A stretch of DNA of 64,000 nucleotides. Origin: Deltaproteobacteria bacterium (GTDB lineage: Bacteria; SAR324; JACQKK01). How positions within the stretch are numbered: position 1 is the first letter of the stretch; each line of letters opens with the position of its first letter. The stretch spans positions 416,851-480,850 of the forward strand of contig JAOUEW010000002.1 of NCBI GenBank assembly GCA_029858505.1, read 5' to 3'. Below the pieces are notes generated by a model. That model worked only from the letters and a program-made list of their open reading frames with translations. It was not told where the DNA came from and did no database searches. The position numbers were made by a program, and so were the translations under genes. This document shows positions 15,758 through 25,022 of the stretch, one piece after another.

Positions 15758-16645
15758 CTAAGACCCCGCTGGCCAGACGCGGTCCAGGAACATCAGCAGA
15801 AACAACAGGGGCAGGTGAAATACCGAGGCTTTCATCACCCGTTTGGCCCACAGATGATCGGGGGTGCGAATCATGCCCCATACCACCCAGGCAAAAGCCA
15901 GCCCGGAAAGCAGCGCGCCGTAGAAATACACCTGACCGGTGATTCCCACCAGGGTGGGCACCAGGCTGGCCACAATCAGCAGCACGGTGTAGAGCACCAA
16001 CTGTCGGCGGGTTCGGCTGGCATTGGTGTCATCCACGGTAATCATTTTTAATCCGGCTTTTTTATAGTCGTTCCGGTACATCCAGGCGATGGCCAGGGTG
16101 TGGGGGTGCTGCCACACAAACATCATCAGAAACAGCACGCCTGGTTCCAGGCCAAATTGGCCCGTGGCCCCCACCCAGCCCAGCAAGGCGGGAATAGAGC
16201 CCGGAACCGCCCCCACCGGGGTGTTGACGGAAGTGAACCGTTTGAGGGGGGTGTACATTAACACGTAGGTGATGAGCACAGACAACCCCAACAGCCCGGC
16301 CACTGGATTGATATAGACATAGAGCAGCGTAACCCCGGCGGTTCCGCTGATGGTGCCCAGGACCAGGGCCAACCCCGGAGACACCCGCCCAGAGGGCAGG
16401 GGCCGGTTTTTGGTGCGGGGCATAAGTTTGTCGGTGTCAATCTCCAGGAACTGGTTCAGGGTGTTGGCTCCGGCGCTCACCAAAAAAGTGGCGACCAACA
16501 AAATGGCCACGAATCCCTCGCCATGGCCCTTCCCAGCCAGCAGGTAGCCCATCCAGGTGGAAATCACCACCAGTCCGGTGATGCGGGGTTTGGACAGCTC
16601 TAAAATATCTCGCCACGTGGTGGGGGCGCGCTTGGGGGAACTCAT
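15758..16645 (-). CDS. ctaB: Protoheme IX farnesyltransferase
   Basis: 295 residues, nine predicted membrane helices, UbiA superfamily. The first Asp-rich motif is NTLNQFLEIDTDKLMPRTKN followed by RPLPSGRVSPG; the second is NDYKKAGLKMITVDDTNASR. It adds the farnesyl chain to heme B, giving heme O for conversion to heme A. Its start overlaps the ctaA stop (ATGA), so it is translationally coupled to ctaA. Confidence 0.96.
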   Translation of the reverse strand: MSSPKRAPTTWRDILELSKPRITGLVVISTWMGYLLAGKGHGEGFVAILLVATFLVSAGANTLNQFLEIDTDKLMPRTKNRPLPSGRVSPGLALVLGTISGTAGVTLLYVYINPVAGLLGLSVLITYVLMYTPLKRFTSVNTPVGAVPGSIPALLGWVGATGQFGLEPGVLFLMMFVWQHPHTLAIAWMYRNDYKKAGLKMITVDDTNASRTRRQLVLYTVLLIVASLVPTLVGITGQVYFYGALLSGLAFAWVVWGMIRTPDHLWAKRVMKASVFHLPLLFLLMFLDRVWPAGS

Positions 16646-17574
16646 GATTTCCCCCAGTTGCTACTCATCACCCGGGCCCGCAGGGTCAGCCATCCGGTGG
16701 CCCCCAGCAGCAAGGCTCCGTTCACCAAGTGAAGAACCGTGATGAGTACGGCTTTTTCCGTCCAGATGATGGAGGCCCCCAGCAAGAACTGGGCGGTGAC
16801 CAGCAGCAGAATGGCCAGGGCCGGAACTTTCAGGAAGGGCCCCCCCCGCAGCAGAGCGGAAGAAGCCATGTGGGCCGCCAAACCCACCACCACCAGGGAT
16901 CCGATTCGGTGGGCGAAGTGAATGGCCACCGGGAAAGAATCCAGCGGGGGAATGATTTGCCCGTAGGCCAGGGGAAAGTCTGGAATGGCCAGCCCGGCGT
17001 TGTTGTGGCGGGTGGTGGCCCCCAGCACCAACTGCACCAGCAGCACCAGCACGGTCAGGGCCCCCATGCGGGCCGCCTTGCCGGTGTTTTCACGGTGAGA
17101 GGAAATGGTTTCCCAAGATGGGGCGCTTATTTGGGCCATCACCACGGTGGTGAGAAAGAACAACTGAGCGGTGAGGGCGTGCAGTACCGAGATGGGCTTG
17201 GAGATTTGCAACAGAACGGTGATGCCTCCCAGCAGCCCTTGGAACACCACCAGCCCCATGGCGATGATGGCCAACCGGCGGACCAGGGGGCGGGGCTCAT
17301 GGCGCAGCACCCAAACCAATAGAATGACCGTGAGCAGACCCACGGTGGTGGCCACCAGCCGGTGGCCGTGCTCGAACAAAATGCCGCCCTCCATGGGGGG
17401 GATCCATTGGCCATAGGCCAGGGGCCAGTCGGGAACGGCCAAGCTGGAACCGGTACTGGTGACCAGCGCCCCCGCCGCCAGCAGCACCACCGTGGCGCCA
17501 GCCAGCAGCAAAGAAAGAATAAACGTACCCTTCCGGCGCTGGGCAGCCTCGGCGGGAGATAACGATTTGACCAT
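16642..17574 (-). CDS. ctaA: Heme A synthase, COX15/CtaA family
   Basis: 310 residues with eight hydrophobic helices in two related halves. Conserved parts are visible: GALVTSTGSSLAVPDWPLAY followed by a heme-ligand region EHGHRLVATTVGLLTVI in the first half, and the repeat NAGLAIPDFPLAYGQIIPP with HFAHRIGSLVVVGLAAHM in the second. It oxidises the heme O methyl group to a formyl group. It starts the ctaA-ctaB-ABC-DUF420 operon; GGAG lies about 10 bases before the ATG. The matching terminal oxidase genes are not in this window. Confidence 0.95.
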   Translation of the reverse strand: MVKSLSPAEAAQRRKGTFILSLLLAGATVVLLAAGALVTSTGSSLAVPDWPLAYGQWIPPMEGGILFEHGHRLVATTVGLLTVILLVWVLRHEPRPLVRRLAIIAMGLVVFQGLLGGITVLLQISKPISVLHALTAQLFFLTTVVMAQISAPSWETISSHRENTGKAARMGALTVLVLLVQLVLGATTRHNNAGLAIPDFPLAYGQIIPPLDSFPVAIHFAHRIGSLVVVGLAAHMASSALLRGGPFLKVPALAILLLVTAQFLLGASIIWTEKAVLITVLHLVNGALLLGATGWLTLRARVMSSNWGKS

Positions 17575-17642
17575 GATTCAAAACTCCAATGCAGGAGGTG
17601 GAAAAACCTGGAAGGGAGAAACTCTTCAGGATGGGATGTATT

Positions 17643-18422
17643 CTACTGGGCTGTCAAGCCGCCGTCCACCACCAATTGAGCGCCGGTTAAGTTGGCGGGG
17701 GCTTGAGCGGCCAAAAACAGAATGGCCAGGGCCATTTCTTCGGGCTGGGCAATGCGTCCCAGGGGATGGGCTTCGGCCAGGGCCTGCAGATCGCGGGGGG
17801 TGGCCATGTATGGCGCGGACATGTTGGTCTTTACGGCACCAGGAAGTATGGCGTTGACCGAAATGGGGAGATTCTCCCGCGCGCAATATTGAGAGGCCGA
17901 CAGACTGAGCTGGTTCAAGGCCCCTTTGGTGGCGCTGTAAAAGGGCAGGTCTGGATCGCCCACCATGCCAGAAATGGAGCCCACGTTGATGATTCGCCCC
18001 CCGCCGGTTTTTTTCATGGAGCCGATGGCTTGGCGGATGCCCAGGAAGGGGCCATCTACGTTGACCTCACGCATGCGGCGCCAAGACTCCAGCGTCACGT
18101 TTTCCGGGGTGACCGGAGAGGCCACCCCGGCGTTGTTCACCAGAATGTGGATGGTCCCCAGGGCCAGTTGGGCTTCTTGCCAAGCCCGGGGCCATTGGTC
18201 TTCTCGCGATACGTCGAGAAAGATGAACACGGCTTTGCCGCCTTTCGAGGCGATGTCTTTGGCGGCCCGTTCTCCAGCGGAACTGTTGATGTCGGCCAGG
18301 GCCACCCTGGCTCCCTCCCGGGAAAACAACCGGGCGGTGGCTAGGCCAATGCCCGTGGCCGCCCCCGTGATGAAGGCGGTTTTTCCGAGCAATCGTTGGG
18401 TTGGGGGGTTCACGGTGGTCAT
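17643..18422 (-). CDS. SDR-family oxidoreductase (second of a tandem pair)
   Basis: 259 residues, classical short-chain dehydrogenase: cofactor motif AFITGAATGIGLATARLF, NNAG motif (ILVNNAGVASPVTPENV), catalytic Ser in INVGSISGMVG and YxxxK in FYSATKGALNQLS. The acidic residue after strand 2 (VALADINSS) predicts NAD(H) use. The start has GGAGG inside the end of the upstream SDR, which overlaps by 4 bases. Substrate unknown; the two genes are clearly paralogues. Confidence 0.9.
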   Translation of the reverse strand: MTTVNPPTQRLLGKTAFITGAATGIGLATARLFSREGARVALADINSSAGERAAKDIASKGGKAVFIFLDVSREDQWPRAWQEAQLALGTIHILVNNAGVASPVTPENVTLESWRRMREVNVDGPFLGIRQAIGSMKKTGGGRIINVGSISGMVGDPDLPFYSATKGALNQLSLSASQYCARENLPISVNAILPGAVKTNMSAPYMATPRDLQALAEAHPLGRIAQPEEMALAILFLAAQAPANLTGAQLVVDGGLTAQ

Positions 18423-19147
18423 GGTTTGTGCTGACCTCCATCCATGACCAGGCTGCTTCCCGTGATGAAGGCGGCGTCATCTCCCGCCAGAAACAAAATC
18501 GCCTGGGCGATGTCTTCCGGTTTTAGCCAGCGGATGGTTTCTTGCTCGGTAAAAAAGGACCGACCCACGGCGGTGTCTACCGCTCCTGGATGCACCGAGT
18601 TGACCCGGATGTTCAGTTTGTTTTTGGTGCAATACAATGCCGTGGATTTGGTGAGCAAGGTGACCCCGCCTTTACTGGCACTGTAAGCCGCCCAAAGGGG
18701 GTGCCCCGACAGCCCCGAAACGGAAGACACGTTTACAATGGCCCCACCCCCGGTTTTTCGCAGGGCTTTCAGCCCGTGTTTTGTGCCCAAGATGACGCTG
18801 TCCAAGTTCACGGTCATCAATTGCTGCCATTCCGACAGGGTGGTGTCCTCCAGGTTTTTCGGCAACATAGCCCCAGCATTGTTCACCAAAACATTCAGAT
18901 TGGAGAATTCACGCTCTACCATGGCCATGGCCGCGGCCCAATCGGCCTCTCGGGTGACATCCAGCGAAATGAACACCGCGGTACCCCCTTGCCGCTGAAT
19001 TTCCTCTACCACCAACTGCCCCTGATCGGGATGGAGGTCTGTTACCGCAACCCGCGCGCCTTCCCGGGCCAGCAGCAAGGCTGTGGCCTTTCCAATGCCG
19101 CTGGCGGCACCGGTGATCAACGCGGTTTTTTCCTCCATCCAACTCAT
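18419..19147 (-). CDS. SDR-family oxidoreductase (first of a tandem pair)
   Basis: About 242 residues from the ATG at 19147 (the ATG at 19138 is also possible; the longer frame to 19258 has an unrelated head). Motifs are ALITGAASGIGKATALLLA, VLVNNAGAMLPKNLEDT, VNVSSVSGLSG and YSASKGGVTLLTKS. Strand 2 ends VAVTDLHPD, predicting NAD(H). It overlaps the next SDR gene and shares most of its motif sequence, so the pair arose by duplication. No neighbouring pathway gene reveals the substrate. Confidence 0.88.
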   Translation of the reverse strand: MSWMEEKTALITGAASGIGKATALLLAREGARVAVTDLHPDQGQLVVEEIQRQGGTAVFISLDVTREADWAAAMAMVEREFSNLNVLVNNAGAMLPKNLEDTTLSEWQQLMTVNLDSVILGTKHGLKALRKTGGGAIVNVSSVSGLSGHPLWAAYSASKGGVTLLTKSTALYCTKNKLNIRVNSVHPGAVDTAVGRSFFTEQETIRWLKPEDIAQAILFLAGDDAAFITGSSLVMDGGQHKP

Positions 19148-19439
19148 CTCGTTCCGAATGAAAAAAGCAGAAACATTAGACGCGCGACTGATGAAACTAC
19201 GATGTCTTTTATTGAATAAAAAATCATCCAAAAAAATCAGATCCAAAAAAATATTCAAGAGGATAACCAGGAATGAGCCCCAAAATGGGTGCGCTTCCTG
19301 GGAGACCCATAGGGGGCAGGTCTCTCGGAAAATATGCCCAGGGGTTGAACACCTAGGGAACCATGCTATTCTAAAACCTGAACACCGGAGCCAAACCTTT
19401 CCGGTCTATCCCAATGGTTTACTTCTCAGACAAGGTATC
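19148..19439. other. Intergenic region, 292 bases
   Basis: Divergent region between the SDR pair and the 43-aa gene. It contains an A/T-rich stretch (about 19195-19260) likely to hold the SDR promoter and a small inverted repeat GAGACC...GGTCTC at about 19303-19326. No further gene seen. Confidence 0.45.
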
Positions 19440-19571
19440 ATGGAATCCTCTGGCGATCCGTTGGTTTATTATTACTGGTTTTTTTTCAAAGCCCTGATGG
19501 GTGTGCTGCTGTTGGCATTGCTGGGTGGAATTGGCTACCAAATTTGGCTGCGGGTGAAAAAGAAGGCCTAA
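19440..19571 (+). CDS. 43-aa single-span membrane peptide
   Basis: The ATG follows CAAGGTATC. The product is MESSGDPLVYYYWFFFKALM, then a hydrophobic helix GVLLLALLGGIGYQIWL and a basic end RVKKKA, so Nout-Cin topology by the positive-inside rule. Aromatic-rich YYYWFFF is notable. No family is recognised; small subunit of a membrane complex is possible but unsupported. Confidence 0.5.
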   Translation: MESSGDPLVYYYWFFFKALMGVLLLALLGGIGYQIWLRVKKKA

Positions 19572-19715
19572 GGTGTTGAAAGGTTAAGTAAACAAGACGG
19601 CGAACCCCTTGTGGATCGGGGGTGTTTGTTTCCGTGATGAATACTTCACCCAACCCTATTCCACCCCATTTTCAACCGCCCATTTCACTCCCCCTTCCCT
19701 CATTTCTATTTTGCT

Positions 19716-20987
19716 ATGCCCATTTTTATGAACCACCCCCGTTTGGCTGCCCGCTACCGCTTGATGGCGGTGTTGGTTTGGATGTGTTTATTGGCCTGGG
19801 GCGCGGTGCCCGGTTTCGCTGAACATCCGGCTACACGCTCGGGGGAACTGCGATTCGCGGTGGCGGGAGACATCATGGCCCATGAGTCTCAGTTGGAGTC
19901 CGCTTACGATGAAACTTGCGGCTGCTACAACTTTCAGCCGGTGTTTGCCGACGTGATGCCGCTGTTTAAAGAGGTAGACGTGGCCATCGCCAATTTGGAG
20001 ACCACCCTGCCGGGGAAGAATTATTCGGGGTACCCCGCCTTTGGCGCACCAGACACCCTGGTCGACGCCATTCAGTCTTCTGGAATTAACCTGCTGACCA
20101 CGGCCAACAATCATTGCATGGACAAGGGCAAAGACGCCCTCATTCGCACCCTGCGGGTGTTGGACGAAAAAAAAATTCCGCATCTGGGAACCTACGCTTC
20201 GCCAGCCGACTACAATCAGCATCATGTGTTTTTGCTGAAAAAAAATGACATGACGGTGGCCCTGCTGGATTACACCTACGGCACCAACGATATTCCCATT
20301 CCGGAAGAAGTGGTGGTGAGCCTGATTGATAAAGAAAAAATCAGCCAAGATATCGCCTCGGCCCGGAAGCAGAAGGTGGATGCCGTCATCGTGCTGTTTC
20401 ATTTTGGGCGGGAATATTTAAATTCGCCCGATGCCTTTCAGCGGGAAATGGTGGAATTCGCCTTGGAGAAGGGCGCGGATGTGGTATTGGGCGGGCACCC
20501 CCACCATGTGCAGCCCTACCAAAAACGCACCGTAAAAGACCAAGAGGGCCGGGAGACCCAGCGATTGGTGGCCTACTCGGTGGGGAATTTTGTGTCTGCC
20601 CAGCGAAAGCCCTATACCGATGGCGGGATGGTGCTCTACTTTACCCTGGTAAAAAAGTCTGACGCGGCGGGGGGGGGGACTTTAGATATTACTGGGGTTC
20701 ATCACAAGCTGGTGTGGGTGTATGTGGAAAGCGGCCCCAGACGCAAGCAGTTCCACATCCTTCCGGTGGAGTCCTATCTGGCTGCCCAGAAACCCCAACT
20801 GAAACCCCAGGCTCAAACAGCTCAAACAGCTCAAACAGCTCAAACAGCTCAACTAAAATTGCCCAAGAATGCCTTGCTGAGCATGAAGCAGTTCAACAAA
20901 CGGGTGGAAAAAGTATTGAAGGCCAAGGTGGGGCCAGCCCCCAAACAGCCCGTGGCCGGGCCCGAGAAGGAATTGACCGGGGGTTGA
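19716..20987 (+). CDS. CapA-family protein (metallophosphatase fold), secreted
   Basis: 423 residues; starts at 19716 or 19728. A signal sequence (RYRLMAVLVWMCLLAWGAVP, cleavage near GFAEHP) is followed by the CapA/PGA_cap domain: VAGDIMAHES, NLETTLPG, TANNHCMDKG, VIVLFHFGREY and the metal site LGGHPHHVQPYQ. The family was named for poly-gamma-glutamate capsule synthesis, but most members are uncharacterised periplasmic or surface metallo-enzymes. The C-terminus has a Gln-Thr-Ala repeat tract and a basic coiled end. No capB/capC partners nearby. Confidence 0.82.
   Translation: MPIFMNHPRLAARYRLMAVLVWMCLLAWGAVPGFAEHPATRSGELRFAVAGDIMAHESQLESAYDETCGCYNFQPVFADVMPLFKEVDVAIANLETTLPGKNYSGYPAFGAPDTLVDAIQSSGINLLTTANNHCMDKGKDALIRTLRVLDEKKIPHLGTYASPADYNQHHVFLLKKNDMTVALLDYTYGTNDIPIPEEVVVSLIDKEKISQDIASARKQKVDAVIVLFHFGREYLNSPDAFQREMVEFALEKGADVVLGGHPHHVQPYQKRTVKDQEGRETQRLVAYSVGNFVSAQRKPYTDGGMVLYFTLVKKSDAAGGGTLDITGVHHKLVWVYVESGPRRKQFHILPVESYLAAQKPQLKPQAQTAQTAQTAQTAQLKLPKNALLSMKQFNKRVEKVLKAKVGPAPKQPVAGPEKELTGG
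20811..20846 (+). repeat. 9-bp tandem repeat inside the CapA-like gene
   Basis: Four exact copies of GCTCAAACA, coding for (Ala-Gln-Thr) units in a flexible linker. Because the unit is three codons, copy-number change would alter linker length without a frameshift. Confidence 0.9.
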
Positions 20988-21121
20988 ATCGGCGTCACGT
21001 TCCGGGTTCCAGACGAAATCAAAAAAACATCAAAAACCGAGTGGTTTTTGATAGACTGCGGAAAAACCCGGCCAGGGCAAGGCTCAGGCCAACTGTCTTC
21101 CCCCCATTTCTCCTGCTCCCC

Positions 21122-21892
21122 ATGCGGATTCTCTCCATTCCCTGCCTGGTGGATAACTTTGCGTACGTGATCGTGTGCGAGGCCACGGGTGTGGCCGCGG
21201 TGGTTGACCCGGCGGAGCCGGGACCGGTAGCGGAAGCGTTGAAGGCGGGGGGGTGGACCCTGGGGGTTTGCTTGATTACCCACCACCACTGGGACCATGT
21301 GGGAGGGGTGGAAGATTTGTTGGAACAATGGCCGGAGGCCCAGGTGGCGGCCCATGCGGTAGAAAAAGACCGGGTGACACCCCTGCACCTGCCGCTGACC
21401 GATGGGGATACCCTGCAAGTGGGGCAAGTGGATGTTCGGGTGATACACACGCCGGGGCACACCAAGGGTGGGGTGTGTTTTGTAACCGATGGCGCGGTGT
21501 TCACTGGGGATACCCTGTTTGGCGCGGGCTGCGGGCGGCTATTCGAGGGAACCCCGGCCCAAATGCGGACGTCTCTGGGCAAACTGGCGGCCCTGCCCCC
21601 CCAAACCGCGGTGTATTTTGCCCACGAATACACAGAAAAAAACCTGACCTTTGCCCGACAGATTGAGCCAGACAACAATGCTGTAAAAAAGAGGCTGGAG
21701 GAAGCCCGAGCCGACAGGGCCGACAAACGTTCCACCAGCCCCTCAACTGTGGGGTTGGAGTTGGAGACCAATCCCTTTATGCGGGTGGCTCAACCGGGGG
21801 TCATTGCCCATGCCCAGGCGGCCCGCTCGGGTGTGGGGGCCAGCCCCGATGAAGTGTTCGCTGTCATCCGTGGATTACGGGATGTGTTTTAG
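21122..21892 (+). CDS. gloB: Hydroxyacylglutathione hydrolase (glyoxalase II)
   Basis: 256 residues from the ATG at 21122, where family similarity begins (MRILSIPCLVDNFAYVIVCE). The metallo-beta-lactamase metal site is complete: THHHWDHVGG, HTPGHTKGGVCF, GDTLFGAGCGRLFEG and the late FAHEYTEKNLTFARQIEPDN. It hydrolyses S-D-lactoylglutathione in methylglyoxal detoxification. The C-terminal HAGH domain ends FAVIRGLRDVF. No glyoxalase I gene is near. No clear Shine-Dalgarno sequence. Confidence 0.93.
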   Translation: MRILSIPCLVDNFAYVIVCEATGVAAVVDPAEPGPVAEALKAGGWTLGVCLITHHHWDHVGGVEDLLEQWPEAQVAAHAVEKDRVTPLHLPLTDGDTLQVGQVDVRVIHTPGHTKGGVCFVTDGAVFTGDTLFGAGCGRLFEGTPAQMRTSLGKLAALPPQTAVYFAHEYTEKNLTFARQIEPDNNAVKKRLEEARADRADKRSTSPSTVGLELETNPFMRVAQPGVIAHAQAARSGVGASPDEVFAVIRGLRDVF

Positions 21893-22004
21893 CGATCAAA
21901 TTCATTGACAAACTCCCCCCCTCCTACGTTTAATCAACTTAGAATCATTGGGGTCATGACCCCATGGCGCGTTAAATGGCTCACTCTTTTTCCGGGAGAA
22001 TCTC

Positions 22005-23234
22005 GTGGCCAAGATTAAGGTAAAGAACCCCGTGGTGGAATTGGACGGCGATGAAATGACCCGGGTGATATGGGCGGGCATTAAAGAAAAACTGATTCTT
22101 CCCCACCTGAATGTGGACCTGAAGTATTTTGACCTGTCCATTCAAAACCGGGATGGCACCGATGACCAGGTGACGGTGGCCGCGGCGGAGGCCATCAAAC
22201 AGCACCAGGTTGGGGTGAAGTGCGCCACCATTACCCCCGACGAAGACCGGGTGAAGGAATTTGGGCTGAAAAAAATGTGGAAAAGCCCCAATGGAACGAT
22301 ACGAAATATTTTGGGGGGAACCATTTTCCGCTCGCCCATTTTGTGCCGCAACGTACCCCGCTTGGTGCCCGCCTGGACCAAGCCCATTGTGGTGGGGCGC
22401 CACGCCCACGCCGACCAATACAAAGCCCAAGACGTGCGGGTGCCGGGCAAGGGGCGGCTGTTGCTTCGGTTTGAGCCAGAGGGCGGAGGGCAGGCCCAGG
22501 AGTGGGAAGTGAACCGCTTTTCCGGGCCGGGCATTGGAATGGGCATGTTCAATACCGATGAATCCATCGCCGATTTCGCCCGGTCGTGCTTTAATTATGC
22601 CCTTAGCGCGGGCTACCCGCTGTTTTTGTCCACCAAGAACACCATTTTGAAAACCTACGATGGGCGTTTCCGGGATATTTTCGCCGAATTGTATAACAAG
22701 GAATTCAAAGCGGCCTTTCAGGAGAAAAACCTAACCTACGAACACCGGCTGATTGATGACATGGTGGCCCAGGTGTTGAAGTGGGAAGGGGGCATTGTGT
22801 GGGCCTTGAAAAATTACGATGGGGATGTGCAGTCGGACACGGTGGCCCAGGGGTTCGGCTCGTTGGGGCTGATGACCAGCGTGCTGATGTGCCCGGACGG
22901 CAAGACCATCGAGGCGGAGGCGGCCCACGGCACGGTGACCCGCCATTGGCGCCAGCACCAGCAAGGCAAGCCCACCAGCACCAACCCGGTGGCCAGCATA
23001 TTTGCTTGGACCCGGGGTTTGGCTCACCGCGGCCGGTTAGACAACACCCCCGACGTGGTGCGCTTCGCCGAAGCCCTGGAAAACGTATGCGTGGAAACCA
23101 TCGAAGGCGGGAAAATGACCAAGGACTTGGCGGTGAGTATTTATAAAACCAACAACCCCGACCCCTCCACTTGGCAAACCACCGGGGCCTTCCTAGACAC
23201 CCTGGAAGCCGCCTTGCGGAAAAAACTGGCCTAA
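22005..23234 (+). CDS. icd: NADP-dependent isocitrate dehydrogenase, eukaryote-like type
   Basis: 409 residues from a GTG start with GGGAGAA upstream. It opens [20 protein letters not shown], has the substrate loop [20 protein letters not shown], metal-binding [20 protein letters not shown] and the NADP site [17 protein letters not shown]. It oxidises isocitrate to 2-oxoglutarate in the TCA cycle. The closest relatives by pattern are the homodimeric enzymes of mitochondria and many alphaproteobacteria and Bacteroidetes, not the E. coli type. It is followed by a ferredoxin gene after 107 bases. Confidence 0.95.
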   Translation: MAKIKVKNPVVELDGDEMTRVIWAGIKEKLILPHLNVDLKYFDLSIQNRDGTDDQVTVAAAEAIKQHQVGVKCATITPDEDRVKEFGLKKMWKSPNGTIRNILGGTIFRSPILCRNVPRLVPAWTKPIVVGRHAHADQYKAQDVRVPGKGRLLLRFEPEGGGQAQEWEVNRFSGPGIGMGMFNTDESIADFARSCFNYALSAGYPLFLSTKNTILKTYDGRFRDIFAELYNKEFKAAFQEKNLTYEHRLIDDMVAQVLKWEGGIVWALKNYDGDVQSDTVAQGFGSLGLMTSVLMCPDGKTIEAEAAHGTVTRHWRQHQQGKPTSTNPVASIFAWTRGLAHRGRLDNTPDVVRFAEALENVCVETIEGGKMTKDLAVSIYKTNNPDPSTWQTTGAFLDTLEAALRKKLA

Positions 23235-23341
23235 CCTGTTGGGCTTTGGATTTTACAGAAAAAAACAGGTAGCCTGGAAACACGGTGGGCCTGGATTGCT
23301 GGCCGCCGAAACAACCGATCCCCCTTCAGGAGAATGCCCCC

Positions 23342-23647
23342 ATGACGTATGTGGTGACCCAATTCTGCGATAACTGCAAATACACAGACTGCGTGGAAGT
23401 GTGCCCCGTGGAAGCCTTTCACGAAGGCCCCACCATGGTGTATATCAATCCCGAAACCTGCATTGACTGCGATGTGTGCGTTTCTCAATGCCCGGTGGAG
23501 GCCATTTTCCCGGAAGATCAGGTGCCGGACCAGTGGGCGAAATACGCCAAGATCAACGCCGATGAGTGCCAGAAATACCCCACCATTTCTCAAAAGAAAG
23601 ACCCCTTGCCCACCGCCAAAACTTTGGACCAACTGAAAAAAGGCTGA
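23342..23647 (+). CDS. fdxA: 7Fe ferredoxin (FdxA type)
   Basis: 101 residues; AGGAGA lies upstream of the ATG. Cys pattern: CDNCKYTDCVEVCPVEAF (cluster I, 3Fe-4S/4Fe-4S type, with the extra spacing KYTDC) and CIDCDVCVSQCPVEAI (4Fe-4S). The C-terminal extension with WAKYAKINADECQKYPTISQ is standard in the FdxA family. It is a small soluble electron carrier. Placement behind icd suggests co-expression with the TCA cycle. Confidence 0.93.
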   Translation: MTYVVTQFCDNCKYTDCVEVCPVEAFHEGPTMVYINPETCIDCDVCVSQCPVEAIFPEDQVPDQWAKYAKINADECQKYPTISQKKDPLPTAKTLDQLKKG

Positions 23648-23693
23648 ACGGGCGGATGAGGATGGGCAGGAATAAGACCGGAGGTCTTCTGCC

Positions 23694-23885
23694 GTGAACC
23701 AGACCTACATCGACACCATGCGTTCCGCGAAAACGCTGTTGCGGAACCTGGAACGGCTGGAGGATGAGATTACCCCCGGACAACGGGAGGAGTTGAACCG
23801 CTTGCTGAGAAAACTGTCTGTCCGTGTGACGGGGTTTCTGGAGGGAGAGCGAAGCCATGAGGGAATCTGGATCGGCGAAGAGTAA
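23694..23885 (+). CDS. Unknown 63-aa helical protein
   Basis: GTG start with GGAGG 10 bases upstream. The whole product is amphipathic helix with regular charged residues (MRSAKTLLRNLERLEDEITP, EELNRLLRKLSVRVTGFLEG), predicting a short coiled coil. Its end overlaps the start of the DUF167 gene by 29 bases. No family recognised. Confidence 0.55.
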   Translation: MNQTYIDTMRSAKTLLRNLERLEDEITPGQREELNRLLRKLSVRVTGFLEGERSHEGIWIGEE

Positions 23886-24240
23886 GAAGAGCCCTGGTTC
23901 CCCGCCCTGGGGGCGCATGGATACCCCCGTTGGAAGTGCCCCCCGGCTGGTGCTGCGCCTGCGGGTGAGTCCTGGGGCATCCCGATCGGGTTGGGCCGGG
24001 TTGCATGGGCCAGACGCCCTGCGGTTGAAGGTTCAGGCCCCAGCGGTGGATGGCAAGGCCAATGAGGCGGTGAGAGAATTTGTGGCCGACTATTTTGGGG
24101 CCGCCCTGGGTCGGGTGGCGTTGACCCAGGGGCAGACCTCTCGGCTGAAGACGGTGGCGGTTCAAGGGGTGCCCCCAGAACGCTTCGCCGCCTTTCAGCG
24201 CATGATCGAGGATTCGGCCCTATCAGCGAGCCAATCCTAA
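23857..24240 (+). CDS. DUF167 (YggU) family protein
   Basis: 127 residues. After a ~25-residue N-terminal extension, the family core reads LRLRVSPGASRSGWAGLHGP, then ALRLKVQAPAVDGKANEAV and LTQGQTSRLKTVAVQGVPP. These small conserved proteins have known structures but no firm function. The extra head is Ser/Pro-rich. It overlaps the 63-aa gene and is likely co-translated. Confidence 0.85.
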   Translation: MRESGSAKSKKSPGSPPWGRMDTPVGSAPRLVLRLRVSPGASRSGWAGLHGPDALRLKVQAPAVDGKANEAVREFVADYFGAALGRVALTQGQTSRLKTVAVQGVPPERFAAFQRMIEDSALSASQS

Positions 24241-24326
24241 TGTTTCCATATTTTTAGCGCGCCCAAATTTTACCGATCCCATGTGTTTGGTTATTCATGA
24301 TCATCTCCTCCTTCCCAGGCTGACCC

Positions 24327-24968
24327 ATGCTTGATTTGCTTGCTTCAGGCCAAACCGCTCTGTTTTTCATTCTGCTCATTGCACTGGTGATTGCCTTCAC
24401 CTTTCACGAGTGGGGCCACGCGGTGACGGCGGTGATGTTTGGAGACGATACCCCCAAGCTGGCGGGGCGTCTCACCCTCAATCCTTTGGCCCACCTCGAT
24501 CCCATGGGGATTCTCATGGTGATTCTGGTGGGGTTTGGCTGGGCGCGGCCCGTGCCGTTCAACCCCTACAACTTTCGCCACCGCTGGGCAGATTTTTTCG
24601 TGTCTGGGGCGGGCCCCTTCATGAACTTGGTGCTGGCGTTTGTGTCCATCAACCTTTATGTGTTGGGGAAAAGCCAGGGGATGGAATTTGCGCAAAGCGC
24701 GGGGTTTGAAGCCTTCATCTCGTATTTCGCGGTGATGAACATGATTCTGATGGTGTTCAATCTCATTCCGCTGGGCCCTCTCGACGGCCATTACATGATG
24801 CCCTACCTGCTGCCAAAGCGATGGGGGGTGTATTACACCTATTTCAACGAGCGCTATGGCTCCATGGCGTTGATGAGCTTGGTGCTGTTGAGCATGTTGG
24901 GGGTGCCTGTGTTTCGCGCGGTGATGGGCTTGGGTCATATATTGCTTGAGGCCATTATTGTGGTCTGA
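24327..24968 (+). CDS. Site-2 protease family membrane metalloprotease (M50)
   Basis: 213 residues with six hydrophobic helices. The zinc site HEWGH lies near residue 30 (AFTFHEWGHAVTAVMFGD) and the third ligand motif is in NLIPLGPLDGHYMMPYLLP near residue 150. Family core SGAGPFMNLVLAFVSINLY is present. There is no PDZ domain, so it belongs to the compact S2P group found in many bacteria. It cleaves transmembrane substrates; the target is unknown. Confidence 0.9.
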   Translation: MLDLLASGQTALFFILLIALVIAFTFHEWGHAVTAVMFGDDTPKLAGRLTLNPLAHLDPMGILMVILVGFGWARPVPFNPYNFRHRWADFFVSGAGPFMNLVLAFVSINLYVLGKSQGMEFAQSAGFEAFISYFAVMNMILMVFNLIPLGPLDGHYMMPYLLPKRWGVYYTYFNERYGSMALMSLVLLSMLGVPVFRAVMGLGHILLEAIIVV

Positions 24969-25022
24969 AGGAATTTGACCTGTGAAAAAATAGCCTGAAA
25001 AAGTTGTGAGGAGAAGGATAAC

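Noticed and set aside
19303-19326. Inverted repeat GAGACC...GGTCTC resembling the MITE ends
   Set aside because: Only the outer six bases match; the diagnostic TGCATAACC part is absent, so it is probably chance.
20811-20846. Short tandem repeat considered as a CRISPR-like array
   Set aside because: The unit is 9 bases with no spacers and is in frame inside a coding gene. No CRISPR array, rRNA or tRNA was found by eye anywhere in the window.
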